Shown: positions 19,061 through 28,599, counted from the first letter of the stretch. The stretch: DNA of 64,000 nucleotides from Bradyrhizobium tropiciagri (GCF_018130505.1 NZ_JAFCKH010000013.1:1-64000), one strand, 5' to 3'. Program-made: numbers and translations. The notes: generated by a model from the letters alone, not told the origin.

Positions 19061-20029
19061 ATGAATGTGCATGCCGCCGCTTTGGCAAAAGCGTACCCGT
19101 TCGACGAGGCGACCTCGACGTTTGCCGGCGACGTGATCGGCGATCTGGCGCGTCATCCGAAACGGCTGTCGCCGAAATATTTCTACGACGCCACCGGCTC
19201 GGAGCTGTTCGAGCAGATCACGGTGCTGCCGGAGTATTACCCGACGCGGACCGAGCTCGGCATCCTGCGCGACCGCGCCGCCGAGATCGCCGCGATCATC
19301 CCCGAAGGCGCGGCGCTGGTCGAGTTCGGCGCCGGCGCGACCACCAAGGTGCGGCTCCTGCTCGAACATTGCGAGTTCAGCGCCTATGTGCCGGTCGATA
19401 TCTCGGGCGATTTCCTCAAGGCCCAGGCCGACGGCCTGCGCAAGGATTTCCCGGATCTCGGCATTTATCCGGTCGCCGCCGACTTCACCACGCCGTTCGC
19501 GCTGCCCGAGGCGGTCGCCGCCATGCCGAAGGTCGGCTTCTTCCCGGGCTCGACGCTCGGAAATTTCGAGCCGAACGAGGCCGCCGCGTTCCTGCGCAGC
19601 GCGCGCAACATCCTCGGCCAGGGCGCGCAGATGATCATCGGCGTCGACCTCGAGAAGGACGAGCGCGTGCTGTACGACGCCTATAACGACGCCGCCGGCG
19701 TCACCGCGCGCTTCAACCTCAATGTGCTGGTGCGCATCAACCGCGAGCTCGGCGGCAATTTCGACCTGTCGGGCTTCACTCACCGCTCGATCTACAACCG
19801 CGACCGCCATCGCATCGAGATGCACCTGATCAGCCGCAAGGCGCAGACCGTGCGCATCCTCGGCAACACCTTCGCATTCCGCCCGGGCGAGAGCATTCAT
19901 ACCGAGAACAGCTACAAGTACTCGCTCGAGCGCTTCACGGCGCTTGCCCGCAGCGCCGGCTGGTCGGTGAAGGAAAGCTGGACCGACGCAGGCGGGATGT
20001 TCTCGGTGCACGCGTTGACCGCGGAGTAG
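19061..20029 (+). CDS. egtD: L-histidine N-alpha-methyltransferase EgtD
   Basis: A 322-residue SAM-dependent enzyme that trimethylates histidine to hercynine, the first step of ergothioneine synthesis. Family marks are LSPKYFYDATGSELFEQIT near 33, LVEFGAGATTKVRLLL (SAM loop) near 87, YVPVDISGDFL near 109, GFFPGSTLGNFEPNEA near 160 and IGVDLEKDERVL near 190. The last block, FRPGESIHTENSYKYS, is the DUF2260 signature. It follows egtB in an apparent two-gene operon and ends before a palindromic repeat. Confidence 0.96.
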   Translation: MNVHAAALAKAYPFDEATSTFAGDVIGDLARHPKRLSPKYFYDATGSELFEQITVLPEYYPTRTELGILRDRAAEIAAIIPEGAALVEFGAGATTKVRLLLEHCEFSAYVPVDISGDFLKAQADGLRKDFPDLGIYPVAADFTTPFALPEAVAAMPKVGFFPGSTLGNFEPNEAAAFLRSARNILGQGAQMIIGVDLEKDERVLYDAYNDAAGVTARFNLNVLVRINRELGGNFDLSGFTHRSIYNRDRHRIEMHLISRKAQTVRILGNTFAFRPGESIHTENSYKYSLERFTALARSAGWSVKESWTDAGGMFSVHALTAE

Positions 20030-20050
20030 GCGCGCGGATCCAGCCGCGCC

Positions 20051-20135
20051 GTCATTGCGAGGAGCGATAGCGACGAAGCAATCCATCTCTCCGCGTATGC
20101 GGAACGATGGATTGCTTCGCTTCGCTCGCAATGAC
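20051..20135. repeat. palindromic intergenic repeat (GTCATTGCGAG family)
   Basis: An 85-bp element with an 11-bp perfect terminal inverted repeat (GTCATTGCGAG / CTCGCAATGAC). Internally GACGAAGCAATCCATC pairs with GATGGATTGCTTCG, so the whole unit folds into a long hairpin. It lies between the convergent egtD and ltrA genes and may act as a bidirectional transcript end. The sequence is of a type very common between genes in Bradyrhizobium. Confidence 0.85.
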
Positions 20136-20153
20136 GAGGATAGAGCTGCGCAG

Positions 20154-21335
20154 CTATTCTTCCACTGTATCCGACCGCAACGAAAGCGACTCCCACGCCG
20201 CGATCACGATCATGATCGCCGTCGTCACCAGCGACAGCACCAGCGGCGACATCTCGCGTGCAAAGAAGGCCGTCACCGCGAGCGCGATGATGCCGACGCC
20301 GTGCGAGAGCTGCAGGAAATTGCGGATCACGTATTTGAACAGGATGGTCCCGACCAGGAACAGCAGGGGACCGCCGACCGAGCTGACGATCGTCTTCAGA
20401 TCGGAATGGCCGCCGGGGTGCTTGAGCACCAGCTCGTCGGCGACCGCGGTGAGGATGATGCCGCCGACGATCGGCATGTGCAGATAGGTGTAGGCGATCC
20501 GCGCCACCCGGCCGGATTCCTCCGACTTGGAGATCATCTCCGAGCCGGCCTCGGCGCCCTTGTGGAAATAGATCCACCACATCGCGATGCTGCCGACCAG
20601 CGCGGAGAGGAACGCCGCCATGTTCTCCGGCGTCCAGGTCAATTCGGCGAAGGTCGCGCCGTCGACGACGATGGCCTCGCCGAGCGCGATGATGATGAAC
20701 CCGGCGCAGCGTTCGGCCATGTGGCCGCCCTCGACCGACCAGGCCTCCATCGGGGAGGAGCCGAGCCCCGGCGTCCAGAACCGGGCGGCAGGCGCGACGT
20801 ATTCGATCGTCAGCGCCGCGATCCACAGCCACAGCCGCGTCTCGTGCTCGGCGAAGCCGCCGAGAATCCACAGCACGGCCGAGCAGCTCAGCCAGCTCAG
20901 GATCCGGATCGCGTTGCGGCGGACCGCCGTCCGGCGCGGCGGCGTCGCCAGCAGCCAGAACAGGGTGCGGCCGACCTGCATCGCCGCATAGGTGCCGGCG
21001 AACCACAGCCCGCGCCCCTCGAAGGCCGTCGGGATCGAGGTCGACAGCAAGAGCCCGCCCAGCATCAGCAGAAACACCAGCAGGCGGACCGGCGTCAGCT
21101 CGGGGTCGAGCCAGTTGGTGACCCAGGTGGTGTTGACCCACACCCACCACACCGCGAGGAACAGCAGCGTGACATGAACCGCGCCTAGCGGGGTGAAGTG
21201 GTGCAGCAGCGTGTGCGACAGCTGCGTGACGGCAAAGACGAAGACCAGGTCGAAGAACAGCTCGGCATTGGTGACACGGCTGTGCTGGCCGGGCACGATG
21301 ACGCGAAACATCGCGCCGCGCGGATTGTCCACCAT
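20154..21335 (-). CDS. ltrA: low temperature requirement protein A family membrane protein
   Basis: A 393-residue polytopic membrane protein with about ten hydrophobic segments. The N-terminal signature NAELFFDLVFVFAVTQLSH and the central HMAERCAGFIIIALGEAIVV are diagnostic of the LtrA family (PF06772). In Listeria the gene was linked to growth in the cold, but the biochemical role is unknown. An alternative ATG at 21311 (MFRVIVPG) would remove eight residues. It starts 32 bp after the bolA stop on the same strand. Confidence 0.92.
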   Translation of the reverse strand: MVDNPRGAMFRVIVPGQHSRVTNAELFFDLVFVFAVTQLSHTLLHHFTPLGAVHVTLLFLAVWWVWVNTTWVTNWLDPELTPVRLLVFLLMLGGLLLSTSIPTAFEGRGLWFAGTYAAMQVGRTLFWLLATPPRRTAVRRNAIRILSWLSCSAVLWILGGFAEHETRLWLWIAALTIEYVAPAARFWTPGLGSSPMEAWSVEGGHMAERCAGFIIIALGEAIVVDGATFAELTWTPENMAAFLSALVGSIAMWWIYFHKGAEAGSEMISKSEESGRVARIAYTYLHMPIVGGIILTAVADELVLKHPGGHSDLKTIVSSVGGPLLFLVGTILFKYVIRNFLQLSHGVGIIALAVTAFFAREMSPLVLSLVTTAIMIVIAAWESLSLRSDTVEE

Positions 21336-21367
21336 CGCCCCGAGGCCCCCGCCCCCTGATTGCCGGG

Positions 21368-21604
21368 TTAGCCTTCCGGCACCCCGGTCTGCAGCGCCAG
21401 CGCGTGCAGCACGCCGCCCATCTGTCCCTTCAGCGACTGATAGACGATCTGGTGTTGCTGGACGCGGGACTTGCCGCGGAAGGATTCTGAAATGACGGTG
21501 GCGGCGTAGTGGTCGCCGTCGCCCGCCAGGTCGCGGATCGTTACATCGGCATCCGGGATCGCTGCCTTGATCATCGATTCGATATCACGGGCGTCCATCG
21601 GCAT
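21368..21604 (-). CDS. bolA: BolA family protein
   Basis: A 78-residue BolA/IbaG-type protein (MPMDARDIESMIKAAIPDA; DGDHYAATVISESFRGKSRVQQHQIVYQSLKG). The central His after DGDH and the conserved QQHQIVYQSL helix, whose His is a cluster ligand, are present. BolA proteins pair with monothiol glutaredoxins on a [2Fe-2S] cluster; grxD is encoded on the same strand 3.9 kb downstream. The start ATG 21604 is chosen because GGAGG lies 9 bases upstream; a TTG at 21613 would be too close to it. Confidence 0.93.
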   Translation of the reverse strand: MPMDARDIESMIKAAIPDADVTIRDLAGDGDHYAATVISESFRGKSRVQQHQIVYQSLKGQMGGVLHALALQTGVPEG

Positions 21605-21789
21605 CCCAGTCAACCTCCTTCAAGCCATCGAATCAGGCCCGCTCACGCGGCCGTGACAAGGATAAACCTAGCCCCTGCGGGTCTTCTAGATCATCCGGGG
21701 CGTCACTATATTCCCATTCCGAGCGATTGAAACCTGCATCAATCGGTCACAAGCATTCACGCCGAAATGACCAGAAAAGGCGCAGCCCG

Positions 21790-22149
21790 ATGAAGCTCCC
21801 CGGCCCCGACCATCCGATCACGATCACGCCCAATCCGAAGCGCGTCCGCGTCACCGCCGACGGCGTCGTGATCGCCGAGACCACCCATGCGTTGACCCTG
21901 AAGGAAGCCAGCTACCCGGCCGTGCAATACGTCCCGCGCCAGGACGCCAACATGGAGCTGCTCGCCCGCACCGAGCGGACCACGCATTGCCCCTACAAGG
22001 GCGACGCGAGCTATTTCACCGTAAAGGCCAACGGCAAGACGCTGGACAATGCGATCTGGACCTATGAGGCGCCCTTCCCGGCGATGGCCGAGATCGCCGG
22101 GCACCTCGCATTCTATCCGGACAAGGTGAAGATCGAGGAAGTGGCCTAG
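21790..22149 (+). CDS. DUF427 domain protein
   Basis: A 119-residue single-domain DUF427 protein. Recognisable blocks are PITITPNPKRVRVTADGVVIAE, SYPAVQYVPRQDANMELLAR, THCPYKGDASYF and AIWTYEAPFPAMAEIAGHLAFYPDKV. The conserved THCPYKG and YE residues suggest a ligand pocket, but no activity is established for the family. The ATG 21790 follows AAAAGGCGCAG. The gene is monocistronic and divergent from bolA. Confidence 0.9.
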   Translation: MKLPGPDHPITITPNPKRVRVTADGVVIAETTHALTLKEASYPAVQYVPRQDANMELLARTERTTHCPYKGDASYFTVKANGKTLDNAIWTYEAPFPAMAEIAGHLAFYPDKVKIEEVA

Positions 22150-22222
22150 GAGCTCGTTCGCCGCCATGCCGGTTCGCTTCGCGTCCCGGAATCACGGCTT
22201 CGCTTGAAGCAGCATTGCACCG

Positions 22223-22396
22223 CTAGGCCCTGAATATCGTGAGCCCGAGGACCAGGAGCACCAGGAAGATCACGACGAACACATAGAACAGGAAGCGGGC
22301 GATGTCGGCGGAGGCTGCTGAGATACCGGTGAAGCCGAGCAGGCCCGCGATGACAGACACGACGAGGAAGATCAGCGCCCATTTCAGAATCGTCAT
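22223..22396 (-). CDS. DUF1328 (YtjA-like) small membrane protein
   Basis: A 57-residue protein with two hydrophobic segments ([19 protein letters not shown] and [20 protein letters not shown]) joined by [10 protein letters not shown], the standard DUF1328 pattern. Members are induced by stress in some bacteria, with unknown mechanism. The start is ATG 22396, with GGAG upstream; the frame is open to 22594 but the extra residues do not belong to the family. Confidence 0.92.
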   Translation of the reverse strand: MTILKWALIFLVVSVIAGLLGFTGISAASADIARFLFYVFVVIFLVLLVLGLTIFRA

Positions 22397-22493
22397 TGCT
22401 TGCTCCGCGTGGCCGCGTGCCCAGCGCGTTGGCCATTTCTTTCCGATAACGCCCTCTACCAACCACAGTTCCAAATCGACCCAGACCCGCTGA

Positions 22494-23780
22494 ATGACCG
22501 ACCTCGACCTCGCTGCCCCCCAATCGGGACGATTGGGCCTTGCTGAATCCGCCTCCCGATTGCAACATCCGGCTGCACGTCCGGCTGGGGACACAATGAA
22601 ATCGATCGCTCACGCGGCTCCGGCCGTCGACGTCCAGGCAGCACCGAAGGCGCATGCACGCAACGTCGCGCTGGATCGTGCACGGACATTTCTGACCCTG
22701 GTGGTGCTGCTGCACCACGCGGTGATCCCCTACACCTATTTCGGGCACACCGATCCGACGTCGTGGATCGGCTTCGACTGCGTGGTGCTGGGCACCGACA
22801 GCTTCTTCATGGCGATGTTCTTCTTCCTGTCGGGCCTGTTCGTGTGGCCCGGGCTGGGCCACAAGCCGTGGCTGATCTTCCTGCGCGACCGGCTGCTGCG
22901 GCTCGGCCTGCCGTTCGTGGTCTGCGCCGTCACCGTGATCCCGCTCGCCTATTGGGCGATCGAACTGCGTCACTCTCCCGGTACTGGCTTCGTCGAATTC
23001 TGGCGAAGGACGATGACCGTCGGTCCCTGGCCGGCCGGTCCGATCTGGTTCGTCTGGGTGCTGATGATGTTCGACCTGACCGCGAGCCTGCTCTACCGCA
23101 TCTCGCCCCGCCTGCTCGATCCGATCAACCGCCTCTCGCTGAAGGGATTTCAGCGTCCCTCGAAATTCTGGCTGCTTCTCGTCGTGGCCAGCGCGCTGTT
23201 CTACCTGCCACCGCTGATTTATTACGGCCAGAACCGCTGGTTCGAATTCGGACCGTTCTCGGTGCAGTCGAGCCGCGTGCTGCTGTATGCCTGCTATTTC
23301 TTCATCGGCGCCGGCATCGGCGCCGCTCAGCTGGAGAACGGCGTGCTCAGCGCGAACGGACGGCTGACCCAGCGACGCTGGTTCTGGACCGGCGTCACGC
23401 TGATTCCCTATGCCCTGATGTGGGTCATGATCTACATCAAGCGCCAGGTGATCGGTAACCCCGATCCGCTCCCGTCCTGGTATCTCGCCCTCTACGGCAC
23501 CTTCTTCGTGCTGTTCAGCGCCTCGATCCTGTTCGCGATCCTGGCCTACTTCCTGCAATCGAGGGCGTCGGGCCCGACCCTGCTCGACCGCATGCAGGCG
23601 GACGCCTACGGCATGTTCCTGGTGCACTATCCGATCGTGCTGTGGCTGCAATACTGGCTGTTCGACTTCGACCTGCCGGCGATCGCCAAGGCGGCGATCG
23701 CATTCTTCGCCACCGTGGCGCTGAGCTGGGCCGCCACGACAGTGCTGCGCAAGATCCCCGGCGCCAGGTACGTGCTCTAG
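22494..23780 (+). CDS. membrane acyltransferase family 3 protein
   Basis: A 428-residue (or 394 if ATG 22596 is used) polytopic protein with about ten membrane segments, of the acyltransferase_3 family. The N-terminal [22 protein letters not shown] block contains the Arg and the HH pair expected in the active site, followed by [15 protein letters not shown] and [13 protein letters not shown]. Such enzymes transfer acyl groups to envelope sugars or glucans. There is no glycan gene nearby, so the acceptor is unknown. The first 34 residues lack similarity to the membrane core, so the later start is possible. Confidence 0.85.
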   Translation: MTDLDLAAPQSGRLGLAESASRLQHPAARPAGDTMKSIAHAAPAVDVQAAPKAHARNVALDRARTFLTLVVLLHHAVIPYTYFGHTDPTSWIGFDCVVLGTDSFFMAMFFFLSGLFVWPGLGHKPWLIFLRDRLLRLGLPFVVCAVTVIPLAYWAIELRHSPGTGFVEFWRRTMTVGPWPAGPIWFVWVLMMFDLTASLLYRISPRLLDPINRLSLKGFQRPSKFWLLLVVASALFYLPPLIYYGQNRWFEFGPFSVQSSRVLLYACYFFIGAGIGAAQLENGVLSANGRLTQRRWFWTGVTLIPYALMWVMIYIKRQVIGNPDPLPSWYLALYGTFFVLFSASILFAILAYFLQSRASGPTLLDRMQADAYGMFLVHYPIVLWLQYWLFDFDLPAIAKAAIAFFATVALSWAATTVLRKIPGARYVL

Positions 23781-23781
23781 G

Positions 23782-26700
23782 CTACGCCGCAATCTCGCTG
23801 GTCGGCGCCACGGCTTCCAGCCGTGCCCCGGCCGCCGCCCGGTGGTCGCGGGCGATCAGGATGTAGAAGGTCGGCAGCACGAACAGCGTGAACAGCGTGC
23901 CGATCAGCATGCCCATCACAACCACGATGCCGATCGCGAAGCGGCTCGCCGCGCCGGCGCCGTCGGCGTAGAGCAGCGGCGCGAGGCCGGCGACCATCGC
24001 GGCGGTCGTCATCAGCACCGGGCGCATCCGCACGGCAGCCGCCTTCTGGATTGCGGCGACGCGGTCGATCCCCTCATTGTGCTGGATCTCGTTGGCGAAG
24101 CTGACCATCAGGATGCCGTGCTTGGAGATCAGCCCGATCAGTGTGACCAGCCCGATCTGGGTGTAGATGTTCAGCGTCGTGAAGCCGAAATACAGCGGCA
24201 GCAGCGCCCCGCAGACCGCGAGCGGCACCGTGACCATGATGACCAGCGGATCGCGGAAACTCTCGAACTGCGCGGCGAGCACCAGGAAGATCACGATCAG
24301 CGCCATGCCGAAGGTGACGATCAGGCGATTGCCCTCCTGGACGTATTGCCGGCTGTCCGACAGCCAGTCGATGGTCATGCCGGGTGACAATTGCTGCCCC
24401 TGCATGAAGGCAACCGCCTGCCCCATCGTCACGCCGGGCTTGAGCACCGCCGAGAGCGTCGCGGCGTTCATCTGATTGAACTGCGGCAGCCGGTTCGGCT
24501 CGGGTTTGACGTTGACCTTGATCACCGTCGACAGCGGAAACATCTGGCCCGAGCTCGAGCGCACGTTGAAGCTGCCGAGATTCTCCGGCGTCACGCGGTC
24601 GGCCTGGCGCACCTGCGGGATCACCGAATAGGAGCGCTCGAAGAAGTTGAAGCGGTTGACGTAATTCTCGCCGACCAGCACCGCGAGCGTATCGGCGATG
24701 GTCTGCATGCTGACGCCGGATTCAGCGGCCTTGGCGTGGTCGATGGTGATCCGCGCGGTCGGACTGTCGAACGCGAGGTCGCTGTCGACGAAGGCGAACA
24801 GCCCGCTCTTCCAGGCCGCCTGCTTGAGGCCCTCGACCTCCTGATAGATGCTGGCGAAGCTGCCGGCCGAGCGCACCACCATCTGGAACGGCAGGCCGCC
24901 GGTCGCCGCCGGCAGCGCCGCCGGCTGGAACGGCGTCACCGACGCGCCGAGCACGCCGTAGGACATGCCATAGAGCTGGTTCTGGATGTCGTTGGCGGAG
25001 CGCTTGCGCTTGTCCCAATCGGTCAGGGTGATGCCGCCGAACGCATAGTTCTGGCCGTCGGTGCCGTTGACCACCCAGCTTGCCTGATATTCCGGAAACG
25101 AGCGATAGAGCTGCTCGATCTGGTCGGTATAGCGCGTGGTGTAATCGACGCTGGCATATTGCGGCGCGCGCAGCACGGTGAACACGTAGCCCTGGTCCTC
25201 CTGTGGCGCCAGCTCGCGCTGGCTGCCGAAGAACAGCACCACGATCGCCGCCAGCACGCTGACGGCGACCAGCAGCACCGCGGCGCGCATCTTCAGCGTC
25301 GCCGCCAGCAACCGGCCATAGCCGCGCGACAATTTCGCGAACTGGTGCTCGACGAAGCGGGCGAAGCGGCCGTGCGTGCTCGCCTCGCCGAGCAGCTGCG
25401 CGCTCATCATCGGCGACAGGGTCAGCGCGACGACCCCCGACACCACCACCGAGCCGGCGAGCGTGAAGGCGAACTCGCGGAACAGGCTGCCGGTCAGCCC
25501 GCCCATCAGGCCGATCGGCGCGTAGACCGCGGCGAGCGTGATGGTCATCGCGATCACAGGGCCGACGATCTCGCGGGCACCGATCAGCGCCGCCTCACCG
25601 GGACGCAGGCCTTCCTCGATATGGCGATGGATGTTCTCGACCACGACGATGGCGTCGTCGACCACGAGCCCGATCGCCAGCACCATGGCGAGCAGCGTCA
25701 GCAGGTTGATGGAGAAGCCGAGCCCCAGCATCATCGCGGCGGTGCCGACCAGCGACAGCGGCACCGTGACAACGGGGATCAGGACCGAGCGGAACGATCC
25801 GAGGAACAGCAGGATCACCACCACGACGATCAGGATCGCCTCGATCAGCGCGTGCTGCACCTCCGAGATCGACGCCTTGACGAAATGCACGATGTTGAAG
25901 ACGTCGGCGACCTTCAATCCGGGCGGCGCCACCCGGTTGAGGTCATCGATCACCTTCTGGGTTGCGGCGACGATCTCCAGCGGATTGCCGTCGGGCGTCG
26001 GCTGGACCGCGATGTAGACGGTGGGCTTGCCGCTGTCGCGCGCGTTGGAATCGTAGTTCTCGCCGCCGATCTCGAGCGTCGCGACGTCGCCGAGCCGCAC
26101 CAGGCCGCCGCTACCCGCGCTGGTCTTGATCACCATCCTGCGGAAGTCGTCGAGATTGCGCAGGTCGGTCGCCGCGGTGATGTTGGTGACGGTCATCTCG
26201 CCGCGCAGCCGCCCCGGCGCGGCCTGCACGTTGTTGGAGCGCAAGGCTGCCGCGACATCAGCCGGGATCAGGCCGCGCGCCGCCAGCTTGAACGGATCGA
26301 TCCACACCCGCATCGCCAGCGGCGATCCGCCCGAGGTATCGGCCGACGCCACGCCGGGCACGGAGGTCAAGAGCGGCTGCGCCACGCGAGTGGCGAAATC
26401 GGTGATCTGCGCCGGCGTCAGCGTGTCGCTGCTGAAGGCGATGTACTGCACCGCGGAGGCGCCGTCGGTGATCTTGGTGATGACGGGATCGAACACGCCC
26501 GCCGGCATCCGGTACTTGACCTGCTGCACCTTGGCGAGCACCTCGGTCATGGCGCGGTCGGCATTGGCGTTGAGCACCAGCTTGGCCTTGATCTGGCTGA
26601 GGCCGAGCGTCGAGTTCGACGTCATATACTCGATGCCGTTGGCGGTCGCGATCGACTGCGCGATGACGGAGGTGACGAAGCCCTGCATGACGTCCTGGGT

Positions 26701-26862
26701 CGCGCCCGGGAACGAGACGTCGACCTGGATGGTCGCGCTTTCCATGCTGGGATACTGCCGCACCGGCAGCGACAGCATCGCCGCGCTGCCGACCAAAAGG
26801 ATCAGGAGGCTGACGACGGTCGCAAGGATCGGCCGCCGGATGAAGATGTCGGTGAAATGCAT
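23782..26862 (-). CDS. RND-family multidrug efflux permease
   Basis: A 1026-residue inner-membrane proton-driven pump of the AcrB/MexB (HAE1) type. It begins MHFTDIFIRRPILATVV and contains VSFPGATQDVMQGFVTSVI, LAMVLAIGLVVDDAIVVVENI with the TM4 proton-relay aspartates, and the C-terminal QIGLVTLIGLISKHGILMVSFANE and AVRMRPVLMTTAAMVAGLAPLL. Twelve TM segments and two large periplasmic loops are evident. The adaptor gene lies upstream, 34 bp away on the same strand. No outer-membrane TolC-like gene is beside it, so a channel encoded elsewhere must complete the pump. Expression is likely controlled by SoxR via the box at 28073-28090. Confidence 0.96.
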   Translation of the reverse strand: MHFTDIFIRRPILATVVSLLILLVGSAAMLSLPVRQYPSMESATIQVDVSFPGATQDVMQGFVTSVIAQSIATANGIEYMTSNSTLGLSQIKAKLVLNANADRAMTEVLAKVQQVKYRMPAGVFDPVITKITDGASAVQYIAFSSDTLTPAQITDFATRVAQPLLTSVPGVASADTSGGSPLAMRVWIDPFKLAARGLIPADVAAALRSNNVQAAPGRLRGEMTVTNITAATDLRNLDDFRRMVIKTSAGSGGLVRLGDVATLEIGGENYDSNARDSGKPTVYIAVQPTPDGNPLEIVAATQKVIDDLNRVAPPGLKVADVFNIVHFVKASISEVQHALIEAILIVVVVILLFLGSFRSVLIPVVTVPLSLVGTAAMMLGLGFSINLLTLLAMVLAIGLVVDDAIVVVENIHRHIEEGLRPGEAALIGAREIVGPVIAMTITLAAVYAPIGLMGGLTGSLFREFAFTLAGSVVVSGVVALTLSPMMSAQLLGEASTHGRFARFVEHQFAKLSRGYGRLLAATLKMRAAVLLVAVSVLAAIVVLFFGSQRELAPQEDQGYVFTVLRAPQYASVDYTTRYTDQIEQLYRSFPEYQASWVVNGTDGQNYAFGGITLTDWDKRKRSANDIQNQLYGMSYGVLGASVTPFQPAALPAATGGLPFQMVVRSAGSFASIYQEVEGLKQAAWKSGLFAFVDSDLAFDSPTARITIDHAKAAESGVSMQTIADTLAVLVGENYVNRFNFFERSYSVIPQVRQADRVTPENLGSFNVRSSSGQMFPLSTVIKVNVKPEPNRLPQFNQMNAATLSAVLKPGVTMGQAVAFMQGQQLSPGMTIDWLSDSRQYVQEGNRLIVTFGMALIVIFLVLAAQFESFRDPLVIMVTVPLAVCGALLPLYFGFTTLNIYTQIGLVTLIGLISKHGILMVSFANEIQHNEGIDRVAAIQKAAAVRMRPVLMTTAAMVAGLAPLLYADGAGAASRFAIGIVVVMGMLIGTLFTLFVLPTFYILIARDHRAAAGARLEAVAPTSEIAA

Positions 26863-26896
26863 GATGCTGACCTTGGGCGTTCGCTGGGCGCTGATG

Positions 26897-28000
26897 TCAG
26901 CGCCCCTTCTCCTCGGCCATCGTCATCTGCACGGTGGCGCCGGGCATGACGCGGAGCTGGCCCGCGGTGACGATGTGGTCGCCCGCCGACAGCCCCTGCT
27001 CCACCACGACGCGTTCGCCGATGCGCTGTCCGGTCCTGACCGCAACCGCGATCGCCTTGTTGTCGCGCACCACCAGCACGCTCTCGCCGGATGCCGAGGT
27101 CTGGATCGCGGTGACCGGCACCACGATCGCGTCGGGCTGCGGCGGCAGCACGACATTGACCATCACGAACAGGCCCGGCCGCAGCAGCCGGTCGGGATTG
27201 TCGAGCAGGGCCTGCACGAGGACGTTGCGGGTGTCCTCGGCGACCTGCGGTTCGATGGCGTTGATCTTGGCCTCAAATACCCGATCGGGGAAAGCATCGG
27301 TACGGATCGTCACCGCGCCTCCCACCTTCAGATTTGACAGGCGCTGCTGCGGAACGGTGAAATTGACATAGAGCTGATCGAGCGCGGTCAGCGTGGCGAG
27401 CGCATCGCCGGCATTGACGTATTGCCCGAGATTGACCTTGCGCAGGCCGATCTGGCCGGCGAACGGCGCCCGGATCGTCATCTGCGCGATCTGCGCATCG
27501 AGCTGTTCGACGCTGGCGTCGGCCTGCTTGAGATCCTCCTGCCGCTGCTGCAGCACCTCCTGGGTGACGAAGCCCGACGGCGCGAGCCCCTGCGAGCGCT
27601 TCTCCTGCAGCTGCGCGAAGCGGCCCTTGGAGACCGCGACGACCCGCGAGGCGCGCAGCGGCGCGTCGTAGAGCTGCACCAGCGCCGCGCCGGCGGCGAC
27701 GTCGGTGCCGGCCTCGAAATTGATTGCGGTGACGCGGCCGGCGACTTCAGGCGCCAGGATCACCTGGCGCACCGCCTGCAGCGAGCCGATCGCCTCGATT
27801 GCGCGCGGCAGGGCTTCGGTGCGCACCACCATCGCAGCGACCGGCGTCGGCGGCGGCTCGGCGGTGGTCTTGGCCGCGGCGCGGTCACCGCGCGAGGCGA
27901 ACAGCGCGGCGCCTGCGGCGACGATCAACACGAGAACAATGCCGAACGGCATTGCGCGAGCGCGCAGCGACCCGCGCGAGTCTGATGATGCGGACGGCAT
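26897..28000 (-). CDS. RND efflux periplasmic adaptor subunit
   Basis: A 367-residue membrane-fusion protein that bridges the RND pump and outer-membrane channel. A single N-terminal membrane segment (MPFGIVLVLIVAAGAALFA) is followed by the lipoyl/barrel-sandwich region (AIGSLQAVRQVILAPEVAGRVTAINFEAGTD-type sequence), an alpha hairpin near 130-175, and beta-barrel and proximal domains (VTIRTDAFPDRVFEAKI; VVEQGLSAGDHIVTAGQLRV). The start ATG 28000 begins at the charged leader MPSASSDSRG. The gene is transcribed from the SoxR-type promoter region and shares a transcript with the permease. Confidence 0.94.
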   Translation of the reverse strand: MPSASSDSRGSLRARAMPFGIVLVLIVAAGAALFASRGDRAAAKTTAEPPPTPVAAMVVRTEALPRAIEAIGSLQAVRQVILAPEVAGRVTAINFEAGTDVAAGAALVQLYDAPLRASRVVAVSKGRFAQLQEKRSQGLAPSGFVTQEVLQQRQEDLKQADASVEQLDAQIAQMTIRAPFAGQIGLRKVNLGQYVNAGDALATLTALDQLYVNFTVPQQRLSNLKVGGAVTIRTDAFPDRVFEAKINAIEPQVAEDTRNVLVQALLDNPDRLLRPGLFVMVNVVLPPQPDAIVVPVTAIQTSASGESVLVVRDNKAIAVAVRTGQRIGERVVVEQGLSAGDHIVTAGQLRVMPGATVQMTMAEEKGR

Positions 28001-28063
28001 TTCGATTCCAGAACAGCGAACCGGCGCCTGCCGCCGGAAGCTTGCCCCTGCAAGCCGGCCACT

Positions 28064-28094
28064 GATATAGAACCTCAACCATAGTTGAGGTCAA
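28064..28094 (-). promoter_or_regulatory. SoxR-type promoter with SoxR box for the RND operon
   Basis: An 18-bp near-palindrome CCTCAACCATAGTTGAGG at 28073-28090 has both six-base arms identical to those of the E. coli soxS SoxR box. Read leftward, it sits between a -35 TTGACC (complement of 28089-28094) and a -10 TATATC (complement of 28064-28069). The spacer is 19 bp (28070-28088), the over-long spacing that MerR-family activators require. This makes the efflux operon the predicted SoxR target. Confidence 0.9.
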
Positions 28095-28122
28095 GGCCGG
28101 CGGGCTTACAGGAATTCCAACG

Positions 28123-28599
28123 ATGACGCTCGGTGGGGAGCTATCGGTCGGTGAAATGGCGAGACGCAGCGGGCTCGCGGTCTCGACGCTTCACTTCTAC
28201 GAGAGCAAGGGACTGATCGCGAGCCGCCGCACCGGCGGCAATCAACGGCGCTATCCGCGCGGCGTGCTGCGGCGGATCGCGGTGATCCGGATCGCGCAGC
28301 GTGCCGGGATTCCGCTGGCCGAGATCCGCGAGGCCTTTGCGGCGATCCCGCTCGAGCGCGCGCCGACGATGCGGGAGTGGACGCGCGCGATGCGCACCTG
28401 GACCGGGACGCTGCAGCAGCGGATCGACGATCTCACCGACCTGCGCGACAAGCTGTTCAACTGCATCGGCTGCGGCTGCCTGTCGGTCACCGATTGCCCG
28501 CTGCGCAACGCCGACGACAAGCTCGCGGCCCAGGGCCCCGGCCCGCGCATCCTGATCAACGCCGCCGAGCGCCGGCACCGTCGCAAACAGCAAGGCTGA
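28123..28599 (+). CDS. soxR: redox-sensitive transcriptional activator SoxR
   Basis: A 158-residue MerR-family regulator. The winged helix is at 6-75 (LSVGEMARRSGLAVSTLHFYESKGLI, then RRTGGNQRRYPRGVLRRIAVIRIAQ). A dimerisation helix spans about 85-112, followed by the [2Fe-2S] cysteines C114-x2-C117-x-C119-x5-C125 (CIGCGCLSVTDC), the exact SoxR spacing. Oxidation of the cluster by redox-cycling drugs or phenazine-like compounds activates target promoters. It is divergent from the RND operon across a 122-bp gap containing the SoxR box. In non-enteric bacteria SoxR usually controls such efflux genes directly and not SoxS, which fits here. Confidence 0.97.
   Translation: MTLGGELSVGEMARRSGLAVSTLHFYESKGLIASRRTGGNQRRYPRGVLRRIAVIRIAQRAGIPLAEIREAFAAIPLERAPTMREWTRAMRTWTGTLQQRIDDLTDLRDKLFNCIGCGCLSVTDCPLRNADDKLAAQGPGPRILINAAERRHRRKQQG

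Noticed and set aside
22146-23792. 548-codon minus-strand frame across DUF1328 and the acyltransferase gene
   Set aside because: Overlaps two recognisable genes; Gln/His/Glu-rich shadow without domain.
24391-26949. 852-codon open frame on the plus strand opposite the RND permease
   Set aside because: Antisense shadow of a high-GC gene: Arg/His/Asp/Gly-rich composition, no family, no ribosome-binding site.
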